Source of the DNA: Edaphobacter sp. 4G125 | GTDB lineage: Bacteria; Acidobacteriota; Terriglobia; Terriglobales; Acidobacteriaceae | Assembly (NCBI RefSeq): GCF_014274685.1 | Contig: NZ_CP060393.1 | Span: 620,001-684,000, forward strand | DNA: 64,000 bases | Direction: 5' to 3' | Shown: piece by piece, positions 9,252 through 17,184 of the stretch | How positions within the stretch are numbered: position 1 is the first letter of the stretch | Layout: the number at the start of each line of letters is the position of its first letter | Notes under the pieces: model-generated | The model's database searches: none | What the model saw: the letters and a program-made list of their open reading frames with translations, nothing else | What the model was told of the DNA's origin: nothing | Program-made: the position numbers and the translations under genes

Positions 9252-11459
9252 TCAGCGGCGTGCTGAGGATGAACGCCGGTCTCGCAGCGGTGTACGTTCG
9301 ATTCGCACAGCACATTGTTTGAAGTTGGGTTCGCGAGAGATCGGGTCGTAGGCTCCAAGCGTCACAATGTTGGAGTTCGTCTCCGAGAAGTGAAACGGCA
9401 TAAAGACCTGGCCAGGAGCAACGATTCCTGTAATGCGTAGCTCAAGATCGGCGACGGCTCCTCTGCGGCTGCGCACCGTGACGCGATCATGTGGTTTTAG
9501 CTCGAGTCGAGCAGCATCGGAAGGATTCATCTCGAGCCATGCATTAGGAACCATGTCGTTGAGGATCCCCACCTCCGCGGTCTTAGTGCGCGTGTGCCAG
9601 TGCTCTACCGTACGGCCTGTGTTGAGAATGAAGTTGTAATTCGAATCAGGTTGCTCTTGGAAAGGCTCGCATGGAACGGAATGAAGGCGCGCCCGTCCAT
9701 CTTCTGTTCGGAAGATGCCATCTCGATAGAGGGAGCTTCCTCCCCATTGAATTCCATTCGCTTCTTCGATCTGTTGCCAGGTAAATTCGGAGTAGTCGCA
9801 CAGACGACCCGAAGAGACACGCTGCCACTCAAGAAAAGCATCGTGTGGAGTGCTCCAGCCGGGATAGAGCTCATCTTTCACTCCTAACCGTTCTGCGAGA
9901 GCGAGAAAGATATTGAAGTCTGAGCGAGCTTCGCCCGGCGGCGTAACTATGGGATTCACCTTCGAGACGCGTCGTTCAGAGTTTGTGTACGTGCCCTCTT
10001 TCTCTCCCCAGATCGCTGCAGGAAGAACCAGGTCTGCAAACTCGCTTGTTGGTGTTGGGTGAAAACCATCCTGTACGACCAGAAATTCCACGGAGCGAAG
10101 CGCGTGCTCCAGCAGCTTATAGTTTGGGAAAGAAACAGCTGGATTCGTGGCGATAATCCACAGAGCCTTGATGCGCTCTTGCACGGCAGCTTCGATGATG
10201 TCGGGATATGCGAGTCCCCGCGCAGAGGGAATGCGGTCTACAGGAAGATTCCAGATGCGAGCGAGGTCCTCGCGATCTTTCTCACTCTCAAATTTGCGAT
10301 ATCCAGGTAGTGATGAAGCGAAGCCACTCTCTCGCGTGCCCATTGCATTGCATTGACCGGTGATCGAGAATGGTGCAGATCCAACACGTCCGATATTTCC
10401 TGTAATCAGCGCGAGGTTGTTGATGGCTGCTACAGTTACAGCGCCTTGTGTCGAGTGATTCACTCCCATTGTCCAGCCTATGAATGCGGATTTCGCGCGG
10501 CCGTACAAAAGAGCGATTTGGAGAACCTGTTCTTCTGTGAGTCCCGTTACAGATGTGACGTGTGCAGGCGTAAATGCAGAGACGAATTCCTCGAACTGAG
10601 TGAACCCAGAGGTGTGTTGCTCGATGTAATCGTGGTCAATGAGTCCTTCGCGAATCAGGATGTGTGCGATTCCATTGAGTAAAGCGATATCCGATCGCGG
10701 CTTCACTGCAAGATGGATATCGGCCATCATCGCCGTCTTGGTCACACGCGGATCAACAACAATAAGGGTGCGCGGTTTGGTACCCGGCGACGTACGATCG
10801 ACGCGATGGCAGAGGATGGGATGATTGTCCGCGATATTTGCCCCGATCAGAAGGATGACGTCCGCATTCTCCATGTCTGCATAGGAGCCAGGTGGACCAT
10901 CGGAGCCGAAAGAAAGTTTGTATCCCGAAACGGCAGACGCCATACAAAGCGTAGTGTTGCCATCGAAGTTGCGCGTACGCAGTCCCAGCTGAACCAGCTT
11001 GCCCAACGTGTAGAACTCTTCAGTGACAAGCTGTCCAGTGCTGATAACGCCGAGCGATTCATGACCGTAACGTTCTTGAATCTCGCGAAAGCGTGTGGCC
11101 ATTGTTTCAAGCGCCTCATCCCACGACACAGGAGTCAGGACACCGTTCTTACGCAACAATGGGTGTTTTGCGCGACCAGGAGCATCCAGAATGTGGTGCT
11201 CTGAAAGACCCTTCGGACACAGCTTGCCGCGATTGACAGGATGATGCGGATTCCCACGAACGGCTACGGCTTTGCTATCGCGAACTCCGACCAGCATTCC
11301 ACAGCCTACAGAGCAGTAACCGCAGGTTGTCTTCACCCATCGTTCCGCAATACGTGACTGAGAGATGTGTCCAAAGACGGGGTCTTTCGCGTACGCGTAC
11401 TCTTCACGACGAGTGTCGATCCCGGCAAATCGCTTCATGAGTTGAATCAGTGTCGTCAT
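9252..11459 (-). CDS. nasA: Assimilatory (cytoplasmic) nitrate reductase catalytic subunit, Mo-bisMGD
   Basis: A 735-residue molybdopterin oxidoreductase that reduces nitrate to nitrite. An N-terminal 4Fe-4S motif is present (Cys46, Cys49, Cys53, Cys81). The molybdenum-ligand Cys172 lies in TTLCMASAVSGYKLSFG, the Nap/NasA-type wording, and the C-terminal molybdopterin-dinucleotide domain (RTVEHWHTRT... onward) is complete. There is no Tat signal, so it acts in the cytoplasm, unlike NapA. It also lacks the C-terminal 2Fe-2S extension found in some NasA proteins. Its ATG overlaps the stop of the upstream DmsBC fusion by four bases (ATGA), implying translational coupling and suggesting that the fusion is its electron-transfer partner. 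The assignment as nitrate reductase is supported by narK and nirA in the same operon. Confidence 0.93.
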   Translation of the reverse strand: MTTLIQLMKRFAGIDTRREEYAYAKDPVFGHISQSRIAERWVKTTCGYCSVGCGMLVGVRDSKAVAVRGNPHHPVNRGKLCPKGLSEHHILDAPGRAKHPLLRKNGVLTPVSWDEALETMATRFREIQERYGHESLGVISTGQLVTEEFYTLGKLVQLGLRTRNFDGNTTLCMASAVSGYKLSFGSDGPPGSYADMENADVILLIGANIADNHPILCHRVDRTSPGTKPRTLIVVDPRVTKTAMMADIHLAVKPRSDIALLNGIAHILIREGLIDHDYIEQHTSGFTQFEEFVSAFTPAHVTSVTGLTEEQVLQIALLYGRAKSAFIGWTMGVNHSTQGAVTVAAINNLALITGNIGRVGSAPFSITGQCNAMGTRESGFASSLPGYRKFESEKDREDLARIWNLPVDRIPSARGLAYPDIIEAAVQERIKALWIIATNPAVSFPNYKLLEHALRSVEFLVVQDGFHPTPTSEFADLVLPAAIWGEKEGTYTNSERRVSKVNPIVTPPGEARSDFNIFLALAERLGVKDELYPGWSTPHDAFLEWQRVSSGRLCDYSEFTWQQIEEANGIQWGGSSLYRDGIFRTEDGRARLHSVPCEPFQEQPDSNYNFILNTGRTVEHWHTRTKTAEVGILNDMVPNAWLEMNPSDAARLELKPHDRVTVRSRRGAVADLELRITGIVAPGQVFMPFHFSETNSNIVTLGAYDPISREPNFKQCAVRIERTPLRDRRSSSARR

Positions 11460-13048
11460 GCGTGTACCCGCCTGACGAAGGTGAGAGCCATATTCAGCGG
11501 AACCACAGAGACAAAGAAGAGGTATCGAGCTGAAATCACTCCAGCTAAAGCAGTAGGAAGAGCAAGTATCGGTTGTCCAGCTAACGAAAACAGAACGGCG
11601 AGACCGACAAACGCGAAGGAGACCAGAAAGGTTCCCCGCAGGTTATAGGTATTCAGTAGCGAGGCTGATGCCCGGCATTCATAAGTTGCTGAACGATGGA
11701 GTCGAACTGCCCTCACAATATGATTCAAGGTCCAAAGCGCAGAGGAGAGAATGAGCGGCAGGACCGGAAAACCAGAATTGGCCCTGCCTGTAATCACATA
11801 AGCATGGAAGAGATCACCAATGGCCACTGAGGAGCCAAGCAGAAGCGGTGCCGTAGCGCAGCCAAGGAGAGCAGAGCTTAGAAGAAAATCGATGGGTGTG
11901 TGAAGTGTATTCCATGCGGGCCGCGCAGGAACCAGATAGATTCGCGCGCTGGCAAAGATGCCAGCGACTCCAACCACAGAAGCGAAGAGACCCAGGCAGG
12001 AAAGAATTGTCGCTGCGAGTCGTACAGCGTGAACTGTTGCGAACCATGAAGCGACTGTTAGCAGTGTCAGCGAGACAAAGAAAATTCCGAAGAGGAGCAC
12101 CTCACGCGAGAGCCACGAACGTCGCCACATCTTGAGAGCGCGCCATGCATAGGCAGGACGTCCAAGGTGAAATACAGAGATATTCAGCGTGAAAACAGTT
12201 AGCAGGAGAATCAGTGATAGTGCAATTGCGTCTGCATGGCTCGCAAGCAGTGTCGCAGCGAGCGTGCCGACCGAGAGCTGGATCAGGGATGTCATCCAGA
12301 CCAGCGACCAGTGTGGATGTTCGGTGCGAAGAGTCTCGATATCGACGCGTTCCAGTGTTGAGGTCGCCCCTTCGGGTAAGGTAATGCGTGTCGTAGAGAT
12401 GGTATGGCCCGCACTCGGCATCCCCGGAGCATTCGCCGCCGCATAATCGCTGCGCCATTCCAGCTGATCGACAATCTCGATCTCAATTGCGTTCTCCGGG
12501 CAGGCGTTGACGCAGGCCGGCTCCAGCCCATCAGTCAGACGGCCATGGCACATGTCGCACTTGCCCACGACACCACGCTCTGCATTGAACTGAGGTACAG
12601 AGTATGGGCAATTCCACACGCAGTACTGACATCCAATACAAGCCTCCGCCGAGTGAAGGACAATGCCCGTGACAGGATCCTTTTTGTAGGCATTCACAGG
12701 GCATCCGCGCAGGCAGTCCGCAGACAAGCAGTGATTGCAACCCATCGAAAGGTAAAACCGAGAGGTGTTTGGCCATGAGCCGCCCTCGATCTCACCAATT
12801 CTTCGCCAGCGAATGTCGGAAGGGTTTCCATTTTGTTCATTGCAGGCAACCTCGCAGGAGCGACAGCCGATGCACTTCGTCATGTTGAAGTGAAATCGAT
12901 ATTGTTCACCAGGTCCGAGAGAGCGTGCCGGAATCAATGAAGTCGTAATCTCCGCCTGCGCATTACCGAACTCCAGGCCGTTCTCCGTCAGGCGCACGAT
13001 CGCATTCGTTGCGTCAGAGACTGCGAGTTCGTGGAGCGGGAGCGGCAT
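11456..13048 (-). CDS. DmsB-DmsC fusion: four-cluster ferredoxin subunit joined to membrane anchor
   Basis: A 530-residue fusion. Residues about 50-200 form a DmsB-like electron-transfer subunit with four ferredoxin cysteine groups (CIGCRSCEVAC from Cys59, CNHCLSADCLRGC, CIGCQYCVWNC, CDMC...CVNAC). Residues about 245-525 carry eight or so hydrophobic helices of the DmsC/NrfD-type anchor class (the motif FHLGRPAYAWRALKMWRRSWLSRE is DmsC-like). Known anchors of this type oxidise menaquinol and pass electrons through the iron-sulfur subunit to a molybdoenzyme. Here it sits directly before nasA with a four-base overlap, so it likely feeds the nitrate reductase from the quinol pool. That would be unusual for an assimilatory enzyme, which normally uses ferredoxin, flavodoxin or NADH. 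Role is inference; domains are clear. Confidence 0.88.
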   Translation of the reverse strand: MPLPLHELAVSDATNAIVRLTENGLEFGNAQAEITTSLIPARSLGPGEQYRFHFNMTKCIGCRSCEVACNEQNGNPSDIRWRRIGEIEGGSWPNTSRFYLSMGCNHCLSADCLRGCPVNAYKKDPVTGIVLHSAEACIGCQYCVWNCPYSVPQFNAERGVVGKCDMCHGRLTDGLEPACVNACPENAIEIEIVDQLEWRSDYAAANAPGMPSAGHTISTTRITLPEGATSTLERVDIETLRTEHPHWSLVWMTSLIQLSVGTLAATLLASHADAIALSLILLLTVFTLNISVFHLGRPAYAWRALKMWRRSWLSREVLLFGIFFVSLTLLTVASWFATVHAVRLAATILSCLGLFASVVGVAGIFASARIYLVPARPAWNTLHTPIDFLLSSALLGCATAPLLLGSSVAIGDLFHAYVITGRANSGFPVLPLILSSALWTLNHIVRAVRLHRSATYECRASASLLNTYNLRGTFLVSFAFVGLAVLFSLAGQPILALPTALAGVISARYLFFVSVVPLNMALTFVRRVHA

Positions 13049-13086
13049 AGCTTCGGTTCCTGGAGAATTAGCTTGAATTGGAAAAA

Positions 13087-14865
13087 TTAATAAACGTCAC
13101 GGTGATATCGGTGTTGCTCTTTCAGTTGCTGCACATACTCCATTGCATCCTCAGTACTGTGGCGCCCCTGCTGTTCAACGATAGTGTGCAGGGTTGTGTC
13201 CACATCTTTTGCCATGCGGGAAGCATCTCCGCAGACATAGATGCTGGCTCCGTCTTCGAGCCACTTCCAAAACTCCGAAGCCTGGTCCATCATTCGGTTT
13301 TGTACATAGATCTTGCGTTCCTGATCGCGGGAGAAAGCTAGATCGAGCCGGGTAAGATGGCCATCTTTTTTCATATTCTCCAGCTCTTCGCGATATAGAA
13401 AGTCGCTTGCGGCGGTGCGTTCGCCAAAGAAGAGCCAGTTGCGTCCTGAAGCTCCAGTGGCGCGCCGCTCGTGTAGGAATGAACGGAAGGGAGCAATCCC
13501 CGTACCTGGGCCGATCATAATGATTGGAGCGGTGGAATCTGTAGGGAGCCGGAACCGCTTGTTGGGCTGGATGTAAACCGGAAGAGCCTCGCCTGGATCG
13601 GTGCGATCTGCAAACAGCGTCGAACAGACTCCCCCACGATCGCGATTATGCGCGTGGTAGCGAACAACCGCCACCGTTGTGTGGATCTCTCCCGCGTGAG
13701 CAGAGGGGCTCGACGAGATTGAATAAAGGCGCGGAGCCAGTCGCGGCAGCATCGCGATAAGATCAGCAGGGTCGCGCAGTACTCCAGGATAGTCATACAG
13801 CAGATCGATCAGCCCACGGCCATACAGATAGCTGCCGAGGTTCTCCTGCTGCCCCGGTGCTAAAAGAGCAAAGAGGTCTTTACATCTTCCGATCGTTGCG
13901 TAGGCCTCTACGACTTTTCGTGTAAGACATGAGATCTGGAGATGGCCGAGAAGCGCATCCTGCAAAGTTGCAGTTCCGCCCTTTGGCAGCTGCACAGGCA
14001 CGGAACCACTGAAGCTCAGCAAATGAAGAATCTCGTCTACTAAAAGCTGGTCGTTTCGTGGTATTACGCCACAGGCATCCCCCGCTTCATACCGGATATT
14101 GGAGTCGCTGATGTTGAATGCCAGATGCAAAGTCAGTTTGCTTGATACATCGTGAGTCAGTGGACGTTTCTCAACGAGTGGAGCGAGAAAGGGATTCTCT
14201 CGCGTATGTGATGGAGCGATCTCCTTCTTGCTTGCAGAAGGGAGTAAGCCTGGCATCGCTGCTATGGGCGAATGAGAGGGTCGCGCAGCAACAATCTCAT
14301 CCAGGCGAGCAAACAATATGCTTTTCCACTGTGCAAAGCTTTCGTCTAAATCGACGTCGCAATCTACTCGCTCGCAGAGTCGCGTACCTGCAAGCGATGC
14401 CAGTTTGCTATCAAGATCGACCCCGAACTTACAGAACTGTTCGTAGTTGGAGTCTCCAAGCGCAAGCACCGCGTACGAAAGGTTTCCGCAGCAAGGAAAG
14501 TGCTCCAGGCAGAGCTGCTCGTAGAAGGGGCGTGCGTTATCAGGAGCCTCACCCTCTCCGTAGGTGCTGGCAATTATGACTGCATAGCTTTCTGCAAGCA
14601 GCGAGGCTGGGGTATAGCCCTCCAACGAATGTAGTGATGCTACATGTCCCTTTGCCTTCAGCTCTTTCGCAACCTTACGCGCAAGTCCTTCTGCTGTGCC
14701 CGACTGCGATCCATACAACACGGCGATCTTCAGCGAAGGCGGAGGATCGACCGCCGGGCTCGCAATTTGTGCAGAGGAATATAAACCCGCCAGGAAGCCA
14801 TTGAGCCACCTTCGTTGCTCAGGAGTAAAAGGAGCGTTGTCTGGAATAAAAGGAACAGTCTGCAT
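13087..14865 (-). CDS. CysJ-like NADPH diflavin reductase (sulfite/nitrite reductase flavoprotein)
   Basis: A 592-residue diflavin protein. The flavodoxin-like FMN domain is at about 45-185 (YGSQSGTAEGLARKVAKEL, then ASTYGEGEAPDNARPF). The FAD domain of the CysJ/P450-reductase type has RLYSISSSPSAHAGEIH near 385, and the NADP-binding part has GPGTGIAPFRSFLHER, ending in ...HRYHRDVY. Such proteins carry electrons from NADPH to a siroheme sulfite reductase. Here the gene follows nirA by two bases in a nitrate operon, so the partner is probably the nitrite reductase. Residues 13-27 (FTPEQRRWLNGFLAG) match the N-terminus of that partner almost exactly in spacing. An actual CysJI sulfite reductase role is the main alternative. 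Confidence 0.88.
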   Translation of the reverse strand: MQTVPFIPDNAPFTPEQRRWLNGFLAGLYSSAQIASPAVDPPPSLKIAVLYGSQSGTAEGLARKVAKELKAKGHVASLHSLEGYTPASLLAESYAVIIASTYGEGEAPDNARPFYEQLCLEHFPCCGNLSYAVLALGDSNYEQFCKFGVDLDSKLASLAGTRLCERVDCDVDLDESFAQWKSILFARLDEIVAARPSHSPIAAMPGLLPSASKKEIAPSHTRENPFLAPLVEKRPLTHDVSSKLTLHLAFNISDSNIRYEAGDACGVIPRNDQLLVDEILHLLSFSGSVPVQLPKGGTATLQDALLGHLQISCLTRKVVEAYATIGRCKDLFALLAPGQQENLGSYLYGRGLIDLLYDYPGVLRDPADLIAMLPRLAPRLYSISSSPSAHAGEIHTTVAVVRYHAHNRDRGGVCSTLFADRTDPGEALPVYIQPNKRFRLPTDSTAPIIMIGPGTGIAPFRSFLHERRATGASGRNWLFFGERTAASDFLYREELENMKKDGHLTRLDLAFSRDQERKIYVQNRMMDQASEFWKWLEDGASIYVCGDASRMAKDVDTTLHTIVEQQGRHSTEDAMEYVQQLKEQHRYHRDVY

Positions 14866-14867
14866 GA

Positions 14868-16649
14868 TTATTTGTCCTCCAGTCCGCAGAACAACCGCAG
14901 CGCTTCGATATCGTGTCTTCGCGTGAAATTCAGAAAAGTCTCGCCGGCTTTTCGCTGCGCAATATACGCTTCAAAAAGCCCATCGAGTTTTGGCGCGAGG
15001 TCCTTGAACTGAATCGACGAGATCAGTTCGCGGGCCATTCCCTGGTCCTGATCGGATCCTCCGCCAATCAAAACCTGATATCCTTCTTCGCCCCCTACCT
15101 TCACTCCCATCAGGCCGATGTCGCCGATGTAGTGTTGGGCGCACGAATGATGACATCCCGTGACATGAAGATTGACCGGCTGATCGAGAATCGGGAATCG
15201 CTCATCCAAATGGCGGGCTAACACAACCGCATGTGTTTTCGTATCTGCTGCAGCAAAACGACAGCCCTTGTTTCCAGTGCATGCAACGGTCCCGCTCAGC
15301 ACAGTTCCAGCCTCGATATCAAGCCCAGCATCGCGGATCGCTTGGCAAGCAGCCTCAATCGACGTAGCGGAAATGTTCGGAATGAGGATGTTCTGCCAGA
15401 CCGTCAGACGAAGCTCGCCATTCCCGAATCGCTCGGCAATCTCCGCAAGTTTCCGCATCTGTTCTGCAGGAAGCCGTCCAACAGGAACGGACACGCCAAT
15501 GTAATGAAGTCCAGCTTGCGATTGCGGATGGATCCCCAGGTGCGCCGTACGATCAATTGGTCGGCGCGGCTCGCATTCCGCGAGCGGAACACGAATCAAT
15601 GGGAACGCCAACAGCTTCTCCGTCTCCTGCAGAAACCGTTCCGTCCCCCACTCGTCAACGAGGTATTTTAGGCGAGCCTTCTTACGATTGGTGCGATCGC
15701 CATGTCGCAGAAATATTCTTACCATTGCGGCAGCTACCGCGACGATCTCCTCTGGCCGAAGCAACAGACCACAATCTGTCGCGAACTGGCGATGCCCAGT
15801 AATGCCGCAGAGAAGTACGCGGAAGTAAACTCCAGCAGGAACGCTGTGGCCCTCTCCAATCCGTATTGCCGCAAAGCCGATATCGTTCGTATCGACCACA
15901 GTTGAGATCGCCCCACCGTTATCGAAAGCGATATTGAACTTGCGCGGAAGTTCATACATATCGCGTGAGTTCGTAATGTAAGCCTGCATTGCCTCAGCCA
16001 ATGGAGCAACATCGATCAACTCCTGTGGGTCGAGTCCCGTGATGGGCGAGGCTGTAATGTTGCGGATGTTGTCAGCACCAGTGCCGCGAGACGATAGACC
16101 CAGCGACTGCACTTGGTGCAACACGCGCACGATATCGCGCGGCTGAAGCTCACGAATCTGAATATTGCTGCGCGTAGTTAGATCAGCGCGCCCCGAGCCA
16201 TAGCCCTCCGTGAGCTTTGCCAGCCCGCGAAACTGATGGGCCTGTAGCACACCTCCTGGAATGCGAAGTCGCAGCATGAACGAGTCCTGCGCAGGAGCGA
16301 CATAGAACAGACCGTAATATTTCAAACGGAAGCGATCGTCTTCTGTTGGAGCAAGGTTTTGATTGTTGTATGCAAGCACTCTGTCCCATATCGCAAAGGG
16401 ATCCTGCTCGCGTTTCCAGCGCTCTTCTTTGCAGATATCTGAGACGGGAGTCTCGAACCACATCTCTTCTGTTTCGACAGCTGCTGCCTCGTTTGGAAGC
16501 CCGGAAGATCGATCTGCTGTAATCAAGCCGTCAGCGGTGTGCCCCACAAACGGCATAGGTCGTTGCGCAACGCCGGTGAAGAAGCCTTGCAGATACTGCT
16601 TCTGCTCTTCGGTAAAATCCGACGGATTGATCGTAGTGCCGAGGCTCAC
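14868..16649 (-). CDS. nirA: Siroheme/4Fe-4S nitrite reductase (NirA/CysI superfamily)
   Basis: A 593-residue hemoprotein of the nitrite/sulfite reductase superfamily, which reduces nitrite to ammonium (or sulfite to sulfide) with six electrons. Two ferredoxin-like repeats are visible. The cluster and siroheme ligands are CTGNKGC (C-X5-C) and TGCHHSCAQHY (C-X3-C) near residues 440-500. The open frame extends to an ATG at 16736, but the GTG at 16649 has TTAGGAGC just upstream and yields a normal N-terminus (SLGTTINPSDFTEEQKQYL). The upstream part is low-complexity leader, so I chose the GTG. It is the first gene of the nitrate operon. Nitrite rather than sulfite is chosen from context. Sulfite reductase is possible because the next gene is CysJ-like. 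Confidence 0.85.
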   Translation of the reverse strand: MSLGTTINPSDFTEEQKQYLQGFFTGVAQRPMPFVGHTADGLITADRSSGLPNEAAAVETEEMWFETPVSDICKEERWKREQDPFAIWDRVLAYNNQNLAPTEDDRFRLKYYGLFYVAPAQDSFMLRLRIPGGVLQAHQFRGLAKLTEGYGSGRADLTTRSNIQIRELQPRDIVRVLHQVQSLGLSSRGTGADNIRNITASPITGLDPQELIDVAPLAEAMQAYITNSRDMYELPRKFNIAFDNGGAISTVVDTNDIGFAAIRIGEGHSVPAGVYFRVLLCGITGHRQFATDCGLLLRPEEIVAVAAAMVRIFLRHGDRTNRKKARLKYLVDEWGTERFLQETEKLLAFPLIRVPLAECEPRRPIDRTAHLGIHPQSQAGLHYIGVSVPVGRLPAEQMRKLAEIAERFGNGELRLTVWQNILIPNISATSIEAACQAIRDAGLDIEAGTVLSGTVACTGNKGCRFAAADTKTHAVVLARHLDERFPILDQPVNLHVTGCHHSCAQHYIGDIGLMGVKVGGEEGYQVLIGGGSDQDQGMARELISSIQFKDLAPKLDGLFEAYIAQRKAGETFLNFTRRHDIEALRLFCGLEDK

Positions 16650-16781
16650 GTTACAAGCTCCTAAGGTGCAGGGCGCGATCACGAAGATGCGCAGGCCGAA
16701 AAGGGCATCGCAGGTCATGAGACCGCGAACCATCATCAGTGCTCTTCAGGGAGCTTGAAAGAAAAGGAAAGAAGAACCGGG

Positions 16782-16873
16782 AAAGCCGCTCGCACATCCG
16801 AAGGTGCAAACCGCTTTAATCACGCCATCAGTGGGCGTATCTGCATACTAGAAGCAAATCCCCCTGGCCGCAA
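16782..16873 (-). promoter_or_regulatory. Candidate promoter and two-hairpin leader of the nirA operon
   Basis: On the minus strand TTGCGG (16868-16873), a 17-base spacer and TAGTAT (16845-16850) form a plausible promoter, putting the transcript start near 16838. The transcript would begin with hairpin 1, ACGCC-cactgat-GGCGT (16822-16838). Hairpin 2 follows at 16782-16817: AAAGC/GCTTT outer pairs and GCAC/GTGC inner pairs round a CUUCGG cap, then a pyrimidine-rich run. Two hairpins at the 5' end of a nitrate operon fit the layout of ANTAR antitermination leaders. The first loop contains ACTGAT (A at 1, G at 4) but has one extra base, so it is not a canonical hexaloop. Purely a sequence-based prediction. 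Confidence 0.4.
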
Positions 16874-17034
16874 GTGAATTTCTCAATGACGATGAATTTG
16901 TGCCTTGTCGTGACACAAAAGACATGGCACGATACCAACACCCCTTCTCTCTCAATTTGACACCTTGAAGTGTCAGTGGATGCGGCCAGGCTCTCCGGAT
17001 ACCACCCAGTGTGGACGGGAGCTTTGTCCCAAAT
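16874..17034. promoter_or_regulatory. Divergent control region between nirA operon and beta-barrel gene
   Basis: Non-coding. It holds a palindrome TGACAC-N6-GTGTCA (16958-16975) and a further TGACAC half-site at 16911-16916, which could bind a dimeric regulator. I see no convincing sigma-54 site. Confidence 0.35.
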
Positions 17035-17159
17035 ACAACATCCGTCTAAAGAAAAGCTCCTGTGAGCCTGCGTTTTGCGTGCCTCGAAGGAAGTGATTCC
17101 CCGCGAAATCCTCCCTCATCAAGGCAGGTCAAACTCCTCTGTACTTCAGCGGATGTTGT
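17035..17159 (+). promoter_or_regulatory. Structured 5' leader bracketed by a 10-bp long-range pair
   Basis: ACAACATCCG (17035-17044) and its exact complement CGGATGTTGT (17150-17159) enclose about 105 bases, ending 25 bases before the start of the downstream gene. This is the shape of a cis-acting RNA with a closing stem. I do not recognise a known riboswitch in it. Confidence 0.3.
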
Positions 17160-17184
17160 TCCCATCACCCTTCGGAGGATTCTC

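Noticed and set aside
9206-9358. N-terminal 51-codon extension of narK
   Set aside because: It overlaps nasA, and the ATG at 9205 has a good ribosome site and the family N-terminus.
16650-16736. 29-codon N-terminal extension of nirA from ATG 16736
   Set aside because: The GTG at 16649 has a strong TTAGGAGC and a family-like N-terminus; the extension has no recognisable sequence. Not fully excluded.
16891-16950. Sigma-54 promoter for the nitrate operon
   Set aside because: TGGCAC occurs at 16924-16929, but the spacing and the -12 TTGC element are missing in both directions.
17035-17159. Cobalamin or molybdenum-cofactor riboswitch in the beta-barrel leader
   Set aside because: I could not find the B12 box or the conserved Moco-RNA segments; left as an unassigned leader.
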